Positions 36,386 through 47,340 of a stretch of DNA of 64,000 bases are shown piece by piece (the first letter of the stretch is position 1; each line of letters begins with the position of its first letter). A program made the position numbers and the translations under genes. The notes below the pieces were generated by a model. The model was given only the letters and a program-made list of their open reading frames with translations. It was not told where the DNA came from and did no database searches. The DNA is from Planctomycetaceae bacterium (GTDB lineage Bacteria; Planctomycetota; Planctomycetia; Planctomycetales; Planctomycetaceae). The stretch is from NCBI GenBank assembly GCA_017795105.1, contig CP051247.1, positions 186,001 through 250,000 on the forward strand, given 5' to 3'.

Positions 36386-37456
36386 ATGGGAACATCCGCG
36401 ATCGTCCAGCCCGCGACACTGCGGCACCGTCGTCGTGCGAAGAAGGCCGGCCTCGTGTACATCAACAGCTTTACGCGAGGCTTCACACGTCGTCGCTGCG
36501 GCAAAGGATTTACCTACCATTCCTCCACCGGGCGACGCCTCACCGGCGTTCGGACGCTTCAGCGAATCGAAGCGCTCGTCATCCCGCCTGCCTGGGAAGA
36601 TGTCTGGATCTGCTCTCGAAGTAACGGGCATATCCAGTCTGTTGGTCGAGATGCTGCCAGCCGCAAACAGTACCTGTATCATCCTCACTGGGAGGTCATC
36701 AGCAGCCTGACGAAGTTCGACCGACTTCCTCTGTTCGCCGAACGATTGCCCCGTATTCGACGGCGTGTTCGAGATGATCTCAAAGGGCGGACACTGACGA
36801 AACAACGGGTGCTCGCAGGAATTGTTCGCCTGCTCGACAAAGCTCACATCCGTGTCGGCTGCGAACGATACGCCTTGCAAAATGGCTCGCATGGTGCGAC
36901 GACACTGACCACCGATCATGTTGAAGTCGACGGCCCCCGAATCTCGTTGGAGTTTCCCGGGAAGAGTGGCCAGCTTCGAGAGATTGAGTTCAACGATCCC
37001 AAGATTGCCCAGATCATCCGCCAGTGCGAAGAGATCAGCGGACAGTATCTGTTCTGCTACCACAACGACGCCGGCGAGATCTGTCACGTCTACTCGAACT
37101 CCGTCAATGAGTACCTGCAGGACATCTCCGGCGAAGAGATTACCGCGAAAGATTTCCGAACCTGGTGGGGAAGCGTGCTGGCCCTTTCGGTTCTGGCAGA
37201 CATGGAAGAAGGGCTCTCGTCCACGGCTCGCAGGAAGCTGGCCCGAGACGCCGTCTGTGAAGCATCGCAAGGGTTGGGAAACACAAAGTCGGTCTGCCGT
37301 AAGAGCTACATTCATCCCGGTCTTCTGGCCGCTACGGAGACCGGCGAACTCCCGGACCTGATCGCCAAGGCCCGTCAGACTGCTCATTCGCGGAACGAGT
37401 TGCGAGTACACGAAGTCCTGTTCGCCGAACTGTTGTCGCTTTTCGATTTCAGCTGA
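36386..37456 (+). CDS. Type IB DNA topoisomerase (poxvirus/bacterial-type)
   Basis: 356 residues from the ATG at 36386 (the frame is open upstream but overlaps the Rieske gene). An N-terminal DNA-binding domain contains AKKAGLVYINSFTRGFTRRR and IPPAWEDVWICSRSNGHIQ, family signatures. The catalytic domain has IRVGCERYA, LTTDHVEV, a KDFRTWWG arginine, and the active-site Tyr308 in CRKSYIHPGLL. It relaxes supercoils by a 3'-phosphotyrosyl nick. Bacterial type IB enzymes are patchily distributed and often travel with stress genes, here next to a stress-type SDR. Confidence 0.9.
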   Translation: MGTSAIVQPATLRHRRRAKKAGLVYINSFTRGFTRRRCGKGFTYHSSTGRRLTGVRTLQRIEALVIPPAWEDVWICSRSNGHIQSVGRDAASRKQYLYHPHWEVISSLTKFDRLPLFAERLPRIRRRVRDDLKGRTLTKQRVLAGIVRLLDKAHIRVGCERYALQNGSHGATTLTTDHVEVDGPRISLEFPGKSGQLREIEFNDPKIAQIIRQCEEISGQYLFCYHNDAGEICHVYSNSVNEYLQDISGEEITAKDFRTWWGSVLALSVLADMEEGLSSTARRKLARDAVCEASQGLGNTKSVCRKSYIHPGLLAATETGELPDLIAKARQTAHSRNELRVHEVLFAELLSLFDFS

Positions 37457-37606
37457 AAACGCCAGCTCTTGCGATCGAAACATGCCCAGACTGATTGCTG
37501 CGTGATCGTCGGCAGTGTACGCCTCGCACTCTTGCCTGCAGTCCCTTTCAGCCTGTTCTCAGGAAGAGAGGAAGAACAGATCGTTCATGGGAGAACTCCT
37601 GTAACA

Positions 37607-37649
37607 GAGACCGGTGCAACTCTCTCGGCACGAGCGTTGCACCGGTCTC
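37607..37649 (+). promoter_or_regulatory. Long perfect hairpin in leader of stress-type SDR
   Basis: Perfect 14-bp arms GAGACCGGTGCAAC (37607-37620) and GTTGCACCGGTCTC (37636-37649). The 15-nt loop itself contains CTCG/CGAG pairing. It lies 36 bp before the ATG at 37686 and has no following T-run, so it is not a simple terminator. It may be an mRNA leader structure, a large operator or an antiterminator target. Confidence 0.5.
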
Positions 37650-37685
37650 AACCGTGAAACACAGGAAACAGAAAGGAGACTCCCT

Positions 37686-38576
37686 ATGGCTAACAAATCG
37701 AAATTACGAGGCGCATCGGAAGGCAAACAGAGACCGCCGCAATCGCAGTCGCGACAACCAGGTCGGCAGCACAAGATGGATCCCGAGCCTGTCGTCGTCC
37801 GCGAGGACTACAAAGGCTCCGACAAACTGAAGGGGAAAACGGCACTAGTGACCGGCGGTGACAGCGGAATCGGCCGCAGCGCAGCGGTGATGTTCGCTCG
37901 CGAAGGAGCGGATGTTGCCATCGTCTATCTGGAAGAAGAGCACGACGCCGAAGAGACAGCGAAGCTGATTGAGCAGGAAGGGCGAAAGTGTCTGCAACTT
38001 AAGGGAGACATCGGTAGCAAGGCATTCTGCGAAGAGGCTGTCGAACAGACGATCTCAGAATTTGGAAAGCTCGACATCCTCGTTAATAATGCAGCCGAGC
38101 AACACGAGCAAAAGGACATCGATGCTATCTCCGAAGAGCAGCTGGATCAGACGTTCCGCACCAATATCTACTCCATGTTCTTTCTCACCCAGGCTGCTCT
38201 TCCGCATCTGCGGCAACAAAAGGGAAGCACGATCATCAACACAACTTCAGTAACGGCTTATCGGGGCAGCCCGGGGCTGCTGGATTACTCGGCCACCAAA
38301 GGCGCGATCGTCGCCTTCACGCGATCGCTCTCGCAAAAACTGGCAGCAGAAGGTATTCGCGTCAACGCGGTCGCACCGGGACCGATCTGGACACCACTTA
38401 TCCCGGCTTCCTTTGATGCCGAAAAGGTGAGCAAATTCGGCGGAGATTCTCCGCTTGGTCGAGCAGGACAACCATCCGAAGTCGGCACCTGCTATGTTTT
38501 CCTGGCGTCCGAGGACGCTTCCTACATGACCGGACAGGTTTTGCATCCGAACGGCGGCGAGGTGATCAACGGGTAA
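37686..38576 (+). CDS. General-stress-type SDR oxidoreductase (YhxC/YhdF-like)
   Basis: 296 residues from the ATG at 37686, preceded by AGGAG at 7 nt. The first ~45 residues are a hydrophilic Gln/Arg/Lys-rich tail ending in PEPVVVREDYKGSDKLKGK, as in the larger stress-induced SDRs (YhdF/YhxC group). The core has TGGDSGIG, NNAA, a serine in INTTSVTAY, and YSATKGA (YxxxK). The end is MTGQVLHPNGGEVING. It is likely NADP-dependent. A 14-bp hairpin lies in its leader. Confidence 0.9.
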   Translation: MANKSKLRGASEGKQRPPQSQSRQPGRQHKMDPEPVVVREDYKGSDKLKGKTALVTGGDSGIGRSAAVMFAREGADVAIVYLEEEHDAEETAKLIEQEGRKCLQLKGDIGSKAFCEEAVEQTISEFGKLDILVNNAAEQHEQKDIDAISEEQLDQTFRTNIYSMFFLTQAALPHLRQQKGSTIINTTSVTAYRGSPGLLDYSATKGAIVAFTRSLSQKLAAEGIRVNAVAPGPIWTPLIPASFDAEKVSKFGGDSPLGRAGQPSEVGTCYVFLASEDASYMTGQVLHPNGGEVING

Positions 38577-38591
38577 AGAGATGGTCCGGCA

Positions 38592-39518
38592 CTACAGCTG
38601 CCAGACATCCCAGTACTTGCCGAAACGTTTACAGATGCCCCCCGGCTTCTCGGCAAAGAGTCGTCGTCCGATGAGGAAGCTCTTTTGTTGGAGCCGCTCG
38701 CGGCATTGATCCATCAGGCCAAGAAAGGCCTGGATATCCTGTTCGGTACCAAATGCGTCGGGAGTTTCCACGATCTGCGCCCGCAGCACGGCAAGGTCGT
38801 GGTCATCTCCCAGCAAATCTCCCAGTTTATCCGCTTCCTCTGCTCGGGATTTCAGCTCAGCCGGCCAGAGCGGAGTCAGGATCTGGCAGTGATAGCGGTG
38901 ATACTTCACGCGTTTGCGCCAGTTGTGGAAATTCTCGTCCGCAGGATCCTCCGCGACGCCATCCATCTCTTTGCAGGCGCGGCCGTACGTCTTGTTCAAC
39001 CCGCCTCGGATCGCCTCGAAGCCTTCTTCCGAGAGATGCCAGGTCGGAATACGCTCTCGAGCCGCCTCCAGTCGATCGGCCACCTCCGCGAGACGCTCCT
39101 TGAGATTGATCCGTTTTCCGATCAGAGCCTTCCGTCGCTCGGTCAGTTCTCGGCGAATCGAACCGAACGCCTTTCGCTGCACCTGACTGGCGAACGTCTC
39201 CATCACTCGATCGTAGGTATCGAGCGCCGTTTTGGCGTCGCGAGCTTGTGAGAGCATGCGAGCCGTGTCGCGAAAGTCGGCATTCTCTCGATCGTATGTC
39301 GCCCCCAGAGCAGGACGAACGAGTCGAACCGCTCCACGCAACTTCTTGCAGCGTTTGCGAACCTGATGGACCTTCTTCGAAACTTTTAGACCGGAATCGG
39401 AAAGCTCTTCGAGCGATTTCTCGATCTGTTCTCTGGCGATCCGACGAATTCCCAGTTCAACGCCTTCATTCTTTTTCAGCCGGTACCCCACGGGTGTCTC
39501 TCCACGCTCAAAAAGCAC
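38592..39518 (-). CDS. CHAD domain protein
   Basis: 308 residues, all helical, rich in Lys/Arg/Glu, with the CHAD pattern of conserved histidines and basic residues: KVHQVRKRCKKLRGAVRLVRP and FHNWRKRVKYHRYH. CHAD domains bind polyphosphate. The start is uncertain. GTG at 39518 is the first standard start, but the frame is open for 27 more codons with coding-like composition up to a stop at 39602, overlapping the 3' end of the upstream sulfatase by 13 bp. It probably shares a transcript with the sulfatase. Confidence 0.85.
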   Translation of the reverse strand: MLFERGETPVGYRLKKNEGVELGIRRIAREQIEKSLEELSDSGLKVSKKVHQVRKRCKKLRGAVRLVRPALGATYDRENADFRDTARMLSQARDAKTALDTYDRVMETFASQVQRKAFGSIRRELTERRKALIGKRINLKERLAEVADRLEAARERIPTWHLSEEGFEAIRGGLNKTYGRACKEMDGVAEDPADENFHNWRKRVKYHRYHCQILTPLWPAELKSRAEEADKLGDLLGDDHDLAVLRAQIVETPDAFGTEQDIQAFLGLMDQCRERLQQKSFLIGRRLFAEKPGGICKRFGKYWDVWQL

Positions 39519-39586
39519 ATCGGTATGAGCAACTGCCGCCTCAAGAAAGCCTCCAGCCAGTGTAAACGTGGTCGGTCCAGTCTCAA

Positions 39587-41071
39587 TCAGTCGAGCGGTT
39601 TAAGCGGAAAGACTTCGGATGGAGTATGCTGTTCCGCCATTTGGGCTTTCAGCCGTTCCACGACCTCCGGATGTTGTTTCGCCACATTATTCAACTCGCC
39701 CGGGTCGCGGTCGAGATGATAAAGCTCGATCTCCAGGTTGCCTTTTCGCATGTTCTGGCGAACCGCTTTCCAGTCTCCCACTCGAATCGACTGCTGACCA
39801 CCGTAACTGGCGAACTCTCGATACAGGAACGGTCTGGATTCCTGATCCTTGCCCAACAACGTCGGAGCAAAACTGATGCCGTCGATCTCTTCGGGCACCG
39901 CCTCTTTATGACCGACCAGGTCGAGAATCGTGGGCATGATATCCTCGAACCCCGCAACACGATCGCTGACTGTTCCTGCTTTCACATGGCCCGGCCAGCG
40001 AACCAGACAGGGCACGCGAACGCCCCCCTCGTAGAGCGAACCTTTCAGCCCGCGGAGTTCTCCGACACTGTTGAAGAAATCGTAGTCGACTTCATCCTTA
40101 AGATGGGTCGTCCCGTTGTCGGAAGAGAAGATCACGATCGTGTCCTCAGTCAAACCCAGTTCATCAACGGCATCGAGCACCTTTCCGATGCTGCGATCCA
40201 TGTAGGTAATCATCGCGGCATAGGCAGCTCGGGGTGTGAAGTGCGGCGTGTATCCGCCTCGTGGACGGGTGAAGGGGGGATCTTCCCAGTTGAGGTCGAG
40301 ATACTCCGCAAGTTCCTCGTCCGGCACGTGCAAAGCAACGTGAGGAATGACGGTGGGGTAGTAGAGGAAGAACGGCTCGTCTTTATTGTCGTGCACGAAC
40401 TTCACGGCCTGCTCGTTGATTCGTTTCGGAGCATAGTCGTTCCCCTTGAAGACATCGTAGCTGCGCGGATCAGCCGGATCGGCTCCCTTCGGCAAGCCGG
40501 CGTGCCCGGGAACGGGAGGATCGTTGCTGAGCGCGATGTGCTGCTCGTCGTTCCAGAGATAGGACGGATAGTAGCTGTGGGCATGGGCCTGACAGTTGTA
40601 GCCGAAGAACCGATCGAAGCCCTGAACCATCGGCCGTCCAGTCGACTCCGGGCCACCCAGCCCCCATTTGCCGAAGGCGCCGGAAACATACCCGAGTTCT
40701 TCCAGCAGCTCGGCGATCGTGACTTCAGAGTCCGGGATCGGCCACTGCCCCTCCGGCGGCGTCGAACGATTGTCGCGCACGACCGCATGCCCCGGATGCT
40801 TCCCCGTCATCAGCACACAACGGGAGGGAGCACAGACGGCGTTTCCGGAATAGAACTGGGTGAATCGCATTCCTTCCGCAGCAAGTTCGTCCAGCCGTGG
40901 TGTGCGAATCCGCTTCTGACCGTAGCTGCCGAGTTCGCGATAGCCCAGATCGTCTGCGACGATCAACACAATATTCGGAAGCCGTTTGTTCTCAGCAGCC
41001 GCCAGGTCTGTAATCAGCAGCAAAGACAGAAGGAGAAGCGCGGGAGCCAGGAAACGCGGAGAAAAACTCAT
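39587..41071 (-). CDS. Exported type I sulfatase (arylsulfatase family)
   Basis: 494 residues with a signal peptide (about 1-26). The formylglycine signature CAPSR is at Cys80 (NAVCAPSRCVLMTGKHPGH) and the metal-binding motif is VADDLGY. Further conserved sites are FGKWGLGG, HVALHVP and FSSDNGTTH. The cysteine is converted to formylglycine by a maturase not seen in this window. It hydrolyses sulfate esters in the periplasm, probably of algal or animal sulfated glycans. Planctomycetes carry many such genes. Position next to the CHAD gene (minus strand) suggests a shared transcript only. Confidence 0.92.
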   Translation of the reverse strand: MSFSPRFLAPALLLLSLLLITDLAAAENKRLPNIVLIVADDLGYRELGSYGQKRIRTPRLDELAAEGMRFTQFYSGNAVCAPSRCVLMTGKHPGHAVVRDNRSTPPEGQWPIPDSEVTIAELLEELGYVSGAFGKWGLGGPESTGRPMVQGFDRFFGYNCQAHAHSYYPSYLWNDEQHIALSNDPPVPGHAGLPKGADPADPRSYDVFKGNDYAPKRINEQAVKFVHDNKDEPFFLYYPTVIPHVALHVPDEELAEYLDLNWEDPPFTRPRGGYTPHFTPRAAYAAMITYMDRSIGKVLDAVDELGLTEDTIVIFSSDNGTTHLKDEVDYDFFNSVGELRGLKGSLYEGGVRVPCLVRWPGHVKAGTVSDRVAGFEDIMPTILDLVGHKEAVPEEIDGISFAPTLLGKDQESRPFLYREFASYGGQQSIRVGDWKAVRQNMRKGNLEIELYHLDRDPGELNNVAKQHPEVVERLKAQMAEQHTPSEVFPLKPLD

Positions 41072-41348
41072 GAGGGTCGCCCTTTTTACAGATTCGGAGG
41101 CACTCAGATCGGAACCGGAATCAGCTTAACATAAGAAGGAGTCTATCGATAAGGGTCCGTACGGTTTTCCGGAGTCGGGGCCGGTGCATGAAACCAGTCA
41201 TCAGTTTGAAATCCCTCCGCAAAGTTCGCCGTGAAATCCGTGGCAACGCACTCAAAACGTGGGTATATTCTACGGATATTTCCGGGCACCGTTTGGATGC
41301 TTGCTCACCTGTGCACCTGCTTCTTTTCCGTACGTTCGTTCTGCGTCC

Positions 41349-41972
41349 ATGACTGATCTCGCGACTGACAGTGTTAAAATCTATTTTGCCCACGGCAACG
41401 AAATCGTGCGCCCGATTATCGAGCAGATGCTGCTCGCCCTGAGTCACCGCGTCCCAGTGGTGACCGATAAAGGTCGCGAATTAATTGACTCGGTCAAACG
41501 CAAGCCACCGGAGCTGCTGATTGCAAGCACGCACCTGTCCGACATGGATGGCATCGAGGCCTTGATTGAATGCGGCCGGAAGCAGCCGATCCCCTCGATC
41601 ATCATTTCGCCTTCAGCCGAACTGGAGAAAGTCGAGCACGCGCTGCAAGACCATGTCATGGCGTATCTGACCGAGCCGGTGGAACTGAACGACCTGCGTC
41701 CGTCGATCTATCTTGTTCTGCGACGGTTCCGGGAGTTCGAAGAACTCATGAAAGAGAATCGCGAACTCAAAGCCGCCCTCGATGCCCGCAAATGGATCGA
41801 ACGTGCTAAGGGCCAGTTAATGAAGCAGCGAAGCATCGACGAGGAAACGGCTTACCGCACGCTGCAAAAGATGGCGAGCGATTCCCGAAAAAAGCTTGTC
41901 GAAGTGGCCCGAATCATCGTTGAAGCGGAGACTCTGCTGAAAGTGGACGGCGCTTCCAAGTCCAGGAAATAG
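41349..41972 (+). CDS. ANTAR response regulator (putative RNA-binding antiterminator)
   Basis: 207 residues from the ATG at 41349 (an upstream in-frame extension is not supported). The N-terminal ~125 residues form a receiver-like domain. It is degenerate at the phosphorylation pocket, with ASTHLSDMDG where an Asp would be expected. A coiled segment (about 125-145) leads to a C-terminal ANTAR domain with AKGQLMKQRSIDEETAYRTLQKM. ANTAR proteins bind paired hairpins in nascent RNA and prevent termination. No target hairpin pair was identified here. It converges on the hybrid kinase at 42018. Confidence 0.85.
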   Translation: MTDLATDSVKIYFAHGNEIVRPIIEQMLLALSHRVPVVTDKGRELIDSVKRKPPELLIASTHLSDMDGIEALIECGRKQPIPSIIISPSAELEKVEHALQDHVMAYLTEPVELNDLRPSIYLVLRRFREFEELMKENRELKAALDARKWIERAKGQLMKQRSIDEETAYRTLQKMASDSRKKLVEVARIIVEAETLLKVDGASKSRK

Positions 41973-41973
41973 C

Positions 41974-41990
41974 CGGCCAGAAAATGGCCG
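41974..41990. terminator. Short hairpin between convergent genes
   Basis: CGGCCA (41974-41979) / TGGCCG (41985-41990) with a 5-nt loop, 2 nt after the ANTAR stop, without a T-run. A weak candidate for a terminator between convergent genes. Confidence 0.3.
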
Positions 41991-42017
41991 ATCGTCATCG
42001 CTGCAGTAAAGGTCCGA

Positions 42018-43628
42018 CTAGCAGTCGAGCGACAGGCGACGATGCTCTGTCAGTTCCGAGAGCGTCTCCAGAAGTGTCGTACGGTCGACCGGCTTGGTCA
42101 CGACCGCTTTTGCCCCTGCACTCATCGCAAGTTGTCGGGTCTTTGCCGTGGCATCGGCAGTGAGAACAATGACTGGCAGTTGATCGTCGATGGCGTTGAT
42201 CTGGCCTGTCGCATCGAGTCCGTTCACGCCAGGCATCTGAATGTCAGTCAGGACGACCGAAATCGAATCAGACTGCTTCTGCACGTACTCGATCAGTTCC
42301 TGACCGTTTTCAATGATCGTGATTCTGCCGCCGGCTGCCTCAATAATTCGCTTCATCAGGACCTGCGTCGAACGCACATCTTCAGCCATGACGACATGAC
42401 ACCCCTCGAGTGAAGACTGAGAGGCTCGCGTCAGCGAGATGACATGCTTTCCTGACGAATCATCCTCACTGGCCGACGTCAAAGGCACCGCGAGCGTGAA
42501 GGTACTTCCATGGCCGACTTTACTTGTCGCGCTGATGGTCCCCCCCATTGCCTGCGCCAGTCGCCGGCTGATGGAAAGTCCCAACCCGGTTCCATTGCTC
42601 CTCTGCTTCTGATCGTTCCCCGATTGAGCAAACGGCTCGAAGATGAGATCGAGATCATCCTCCGCGATTCCGCAGCCGGTATCGATTACATCGTAGACCA
42701 GATATTCGCGTTCCTCGTGAAGCTTTCGCGACACCTTCAGGGTCACCTGGCCCCCGGGACTGAACTTGATCGCATTGCCGAGCAGATTCAACAGGATCTG
42801 CCGCAGTCGAATCGGGTCGACCAGAATCAAGTCCGGCAAATTCTCTGCCGCCTCAAGGTGGAGTTCAACATTGTTCTCGTTAGCTCGAACCCTCATCAGA
42901 TTGAACAGTTCGCTGAGAAGAGCCGGAAGTGCGGTGGGGGAGTCTTCAATCTCGAGAACGCCGGCTTCCATCTTGGAAAGATCGAGCAGATCATTCACGA
43001 TTTCGACGAGATACTTCCCGTTGTCCCGAATCATCGTGAGCATGTTTCGCTGATCGTCGGTCATTTCCGTATCGAGCAGAAGTTCGCACAAGCCGAGGAC
43101 AGCTGTCATGGGCGTGCGAATCTCGTGACTGATATTGCCGATGAATGCCGACTTCGCTCGACTGGCCGAGGCGGACCGACGCTCACTGGCGTGCAGCCGC
43201 TTGAGCATCGCGTGGCGTTCGATGGCGTTATCGACGACGCGAAACAGCACCGAGGGATAGATCGCACTCTTGGTTACATAGTCCTGTGCTCCCGATCGCA
43301 GCGCTTCACGGGCATCATCGTTGCCGGCGCTGCCGGTCAGAACGATGACAGGAAACTTCGTCACTCGTTCGCTCTTCCGCGCTTTCAGCCGGGTAAGCAA
43401 CTGCAGTCCATCGACTTTCGGCATGTGTATATCGACGATGATGCAGTCGATCGGCCAGTCGGTGCACTCGTGGCACAACTTAAGCCCTTCTTCTCCATTG
43501 CTCGCTTCACGGAATTCATATCGTCGATCGACTCCGCCCTGAATCAGAGCGGAACGAATGCGCGCACGATCCTCAGGCGAATCATCGATGAGCAGAATCC
43601 GCTGGATATTCGGTTCCCCGTTACTCAT
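42018..43628 (-). CDS. Hybrid histidine kinase, receiver-HisKA-HATPase-receiver
   Basis: 536 residues, soluble. N-terminal receiver (about 5-130) with LLIDDSPEDR and IVDIHMPKVDG. HisKA with GNISHEIRTPMTAVLG (about 165-180). HATPase with DTGCGIAEDD and GTGLGLSISRRLA. C-terminal receiver with LTDIQMPGVNG. Its start overlaps the small receiver gene by 8 bp. Being last in the heme oxygenase-phytochrome operon, it probably receives the phytochrome signal via its N-terminal receiver and forwards it through its own kinase. Confidence 0.9.
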   Translation of the reverse strand: MSNGEPNIQRILLIDDSPEDRARIRSALIQGGVDRRYEFREASNGEEGLKLCHECTDWPIDCIIVDIHMPKVDGLQLLTRLKARKSERVTKFPVIVLTGSAGNDDAREALRSGAQDYVTKSAIYPSVLFRVVDNAIERHAMLKRLHASERRSASASRAKSAFIGNISHEIRTPMTAVLGLCELLLDTEMTDDQRNMLTMIRDNGKYLVEIVNDLLDLSKMEAGVLEIEDSPTALPALLSELFNLMRVRANENNVELHLEAAENLPDLILVDPIRLRQILLNLLGNAIKFSPGGQVTLKVSRKLHEEREYLVYDVIDTGCGIAEDDLDLIFEPFAQSGNDQKQRSNGTGLGLSISRRLAQAMGGTISATSKVGHGSTFTLAVPLTSASEDDSSGKHVISLTRASQSSLEGCHVVMAEDVRSTQVLMKRIIEAAGGRITIIENGQELIEYVQKQSDSISVVLTDIQMPGVNGLDATGQINAIDDQLPVIVLTADATAKTRQLAMSAGAKAVVTKPVDRTTLLETLSELTEHRRLSLDC

Positions 43629-44060
43629 GCAGCGACCTCCTTGTCACCGGGCAATGCACAACATCGCTTAACCAGTAAGTCAGCACCGACTTGAGCGTTC
43701 GCATCATCGCTTCTGTTTCAACAACTTTGGCGTGAAACGCATTGGCACAGGCCTGATAGCACTGAGCGATGTCGGCCGGATTCGAGCTCGTGGTGAGCAC
43801 GACTGCGGGAACGGAGACATATCGTGGAGTCTTCTTCAGCCGTTCAAGAACCGCAAGCCCACTCTCTCCGGGCAGACGCAGATCGAGCATCGCCAGAGCA
43901 GGGGGAGGCAGCGTTTGGTTCTCAATCTGTTCGAGCAACGGCTCGGCTCTCCGAAAGCGCGTAACGCGAACCGGCTTGCCGTACTGCCGGCAGGCGAAGT
44001 TCAGGACTTCGAAGTCTTCATCGTTGTCCTCGAGAACGAGGAGTGATGCGATTCCCTCGC

Positions 44061-44064
<4 letters not shown>
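43621..44064 (-). CDS. Single-domain response regulator (Rcp1-like)
   Basis: 147 residues, one receiver domain: acidic pocket LEDNDED, phospho-Asp in MLDLRLPGESG, Thr in VVLTTSS, and Lys in FHAKVVE. This is the Rcp1-type used by phytochrome kinases. It overlaps the phytochrome gene by 4 bp (ATGA) and the following hybrid kinase by 8 bp. It likely accepts phosphate from the phytochrome kinase. Confidence 0.9.
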
Positions 44065-46293
<2,229 letters not shown>

Positions 46294-46301
<8 letters not shown>

Positions 46302-46926
46302 CAGTCCGTGCACTTTCCAGAGCCGCAGAAAAACCGGAGAAACTCGATTCAAAGGCCCGGAAAACCTCGTGAGCCCCGCTGACCGCCACCGCATCGTCGA
46401 TTTGCAGACTCTCCGCCCAGCTGCGATACGCTTTCCAGTAGGCGCCGGTTTCTTCTCCATACCCGACGAAGAAACGACAACCGTTCGCCGGCTCCAGACC
46501 AAGCCGGTCCCGCACGAGACTCGCCATTCGCGTCGCGCCCAGAGTCATTCCTTCCAGCGCGTAACAACGACCTGCAACCAACGCCAGAGCCTCCGCGGCG
46601 CCGGCTGCTTCTCCATATTCGTGATTTGGATTCTGGACAAAGCCATCGGCCGATTGCGGCGACGCATTCAAACGGGCAAGGTCCGCGCGTAACCAGGACG
46701 CCTTTTGCAAACGAGTGGCCCAGAAAGCCGGAAGCTGATCGGCTGCCAGAAAAGATTGAGCGAGACAATTAACGCTCTGTTCGGCCGGAGCAATGACCCG
46801 CAAATATCGCTTGAGACCATCGACGTACTCATCGCGGCCCCTCGTCAATCGATCGGAATCGATGAGATCGTGAAGACGTTGATGTGACGGCTGCGTTTCG
46901 CTGCGAAGTCGTTCCAAAAGCTGCAT
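46294..46926 (-). CDS. bphO: Biliverdin-producing heme oxygenase
   Basis: 210 residues from the ATG at 46926, preceded by an AGG at suitable distance. In-frame ATG 46971 is the alternative and has no Shine-Dalgarno. The proximal heme histidine lies in TQPSHQRLHDLI, and the distal helix motif reads EGMTLGATRM. It opens heme to biliverdin IX with release of CO and iron. It is the first gene of the operon and supplies the chromophore for the phytochrome whose gene overlaps its end. Confidence 0.88.
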
Positions 46927-47340
46927 GCACGAACCTGAATTGGCGATGTTCCAGAGTCTGTCGACGTTCATAAAACAGAGACGCGATGAACGTGACTCAA
47001 ACAATTAACAGGGCGAATCCAACGCCTCACGGGCCCTGAAAGTGTTTCGACTAAGAGAACGAGCTGCCATAGGTCGCACTCACATGAAAATGAGGAATGA
47101 AGAGTAATCGAACCTCATCGTTCAATTCCCCTTATTGTAGAACCTGCCGATTGCGACGCAAGGAGCTGATTTCAGAATTGATCATTAGTAAACATTTCTT
47201 CGAGTCTACGATCGTCCCAACATCCATCAGTCAGATCTGATCGATTCTGTTGTCTCGCTTTCCTGATCCTGCTACCGTTCGCACAAGTCACGGTAGATTT
47301 GTCCTCAATACGATTTCCTCCCGCCTCTTTGAGTCGCTTC
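46927..47340. other. Divergent intergenic region, weak dyads only
   Basis: A 414-bp gap between heme oxygenase (minus) and the pentaheme cytochrome (plus). It holds an imperfect dyad AATCGAAC-N6-GTTCAATT (47106-47127, 7 of 8 pairs) and a perfect 10-bp palindrome TCAGATCTGA (47231-47240). No promoter with good -35/-10 was found, and no RNA gene was recognised. Confidence 0.45.

Noticed and set aside
39626..41134. 502-codon plus-strand frame opposite the sulfatase
   Set aside because: The minus-strand frame has the CAPSR active site and signal peptide. The plus frame is a shadow.
42510..43694. 394-codon plus-strand frame opposite the hybrid kinase
   Set aside because: Opposite strand carries H-box and receiver motifs in the correct order. 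Shadow frame.
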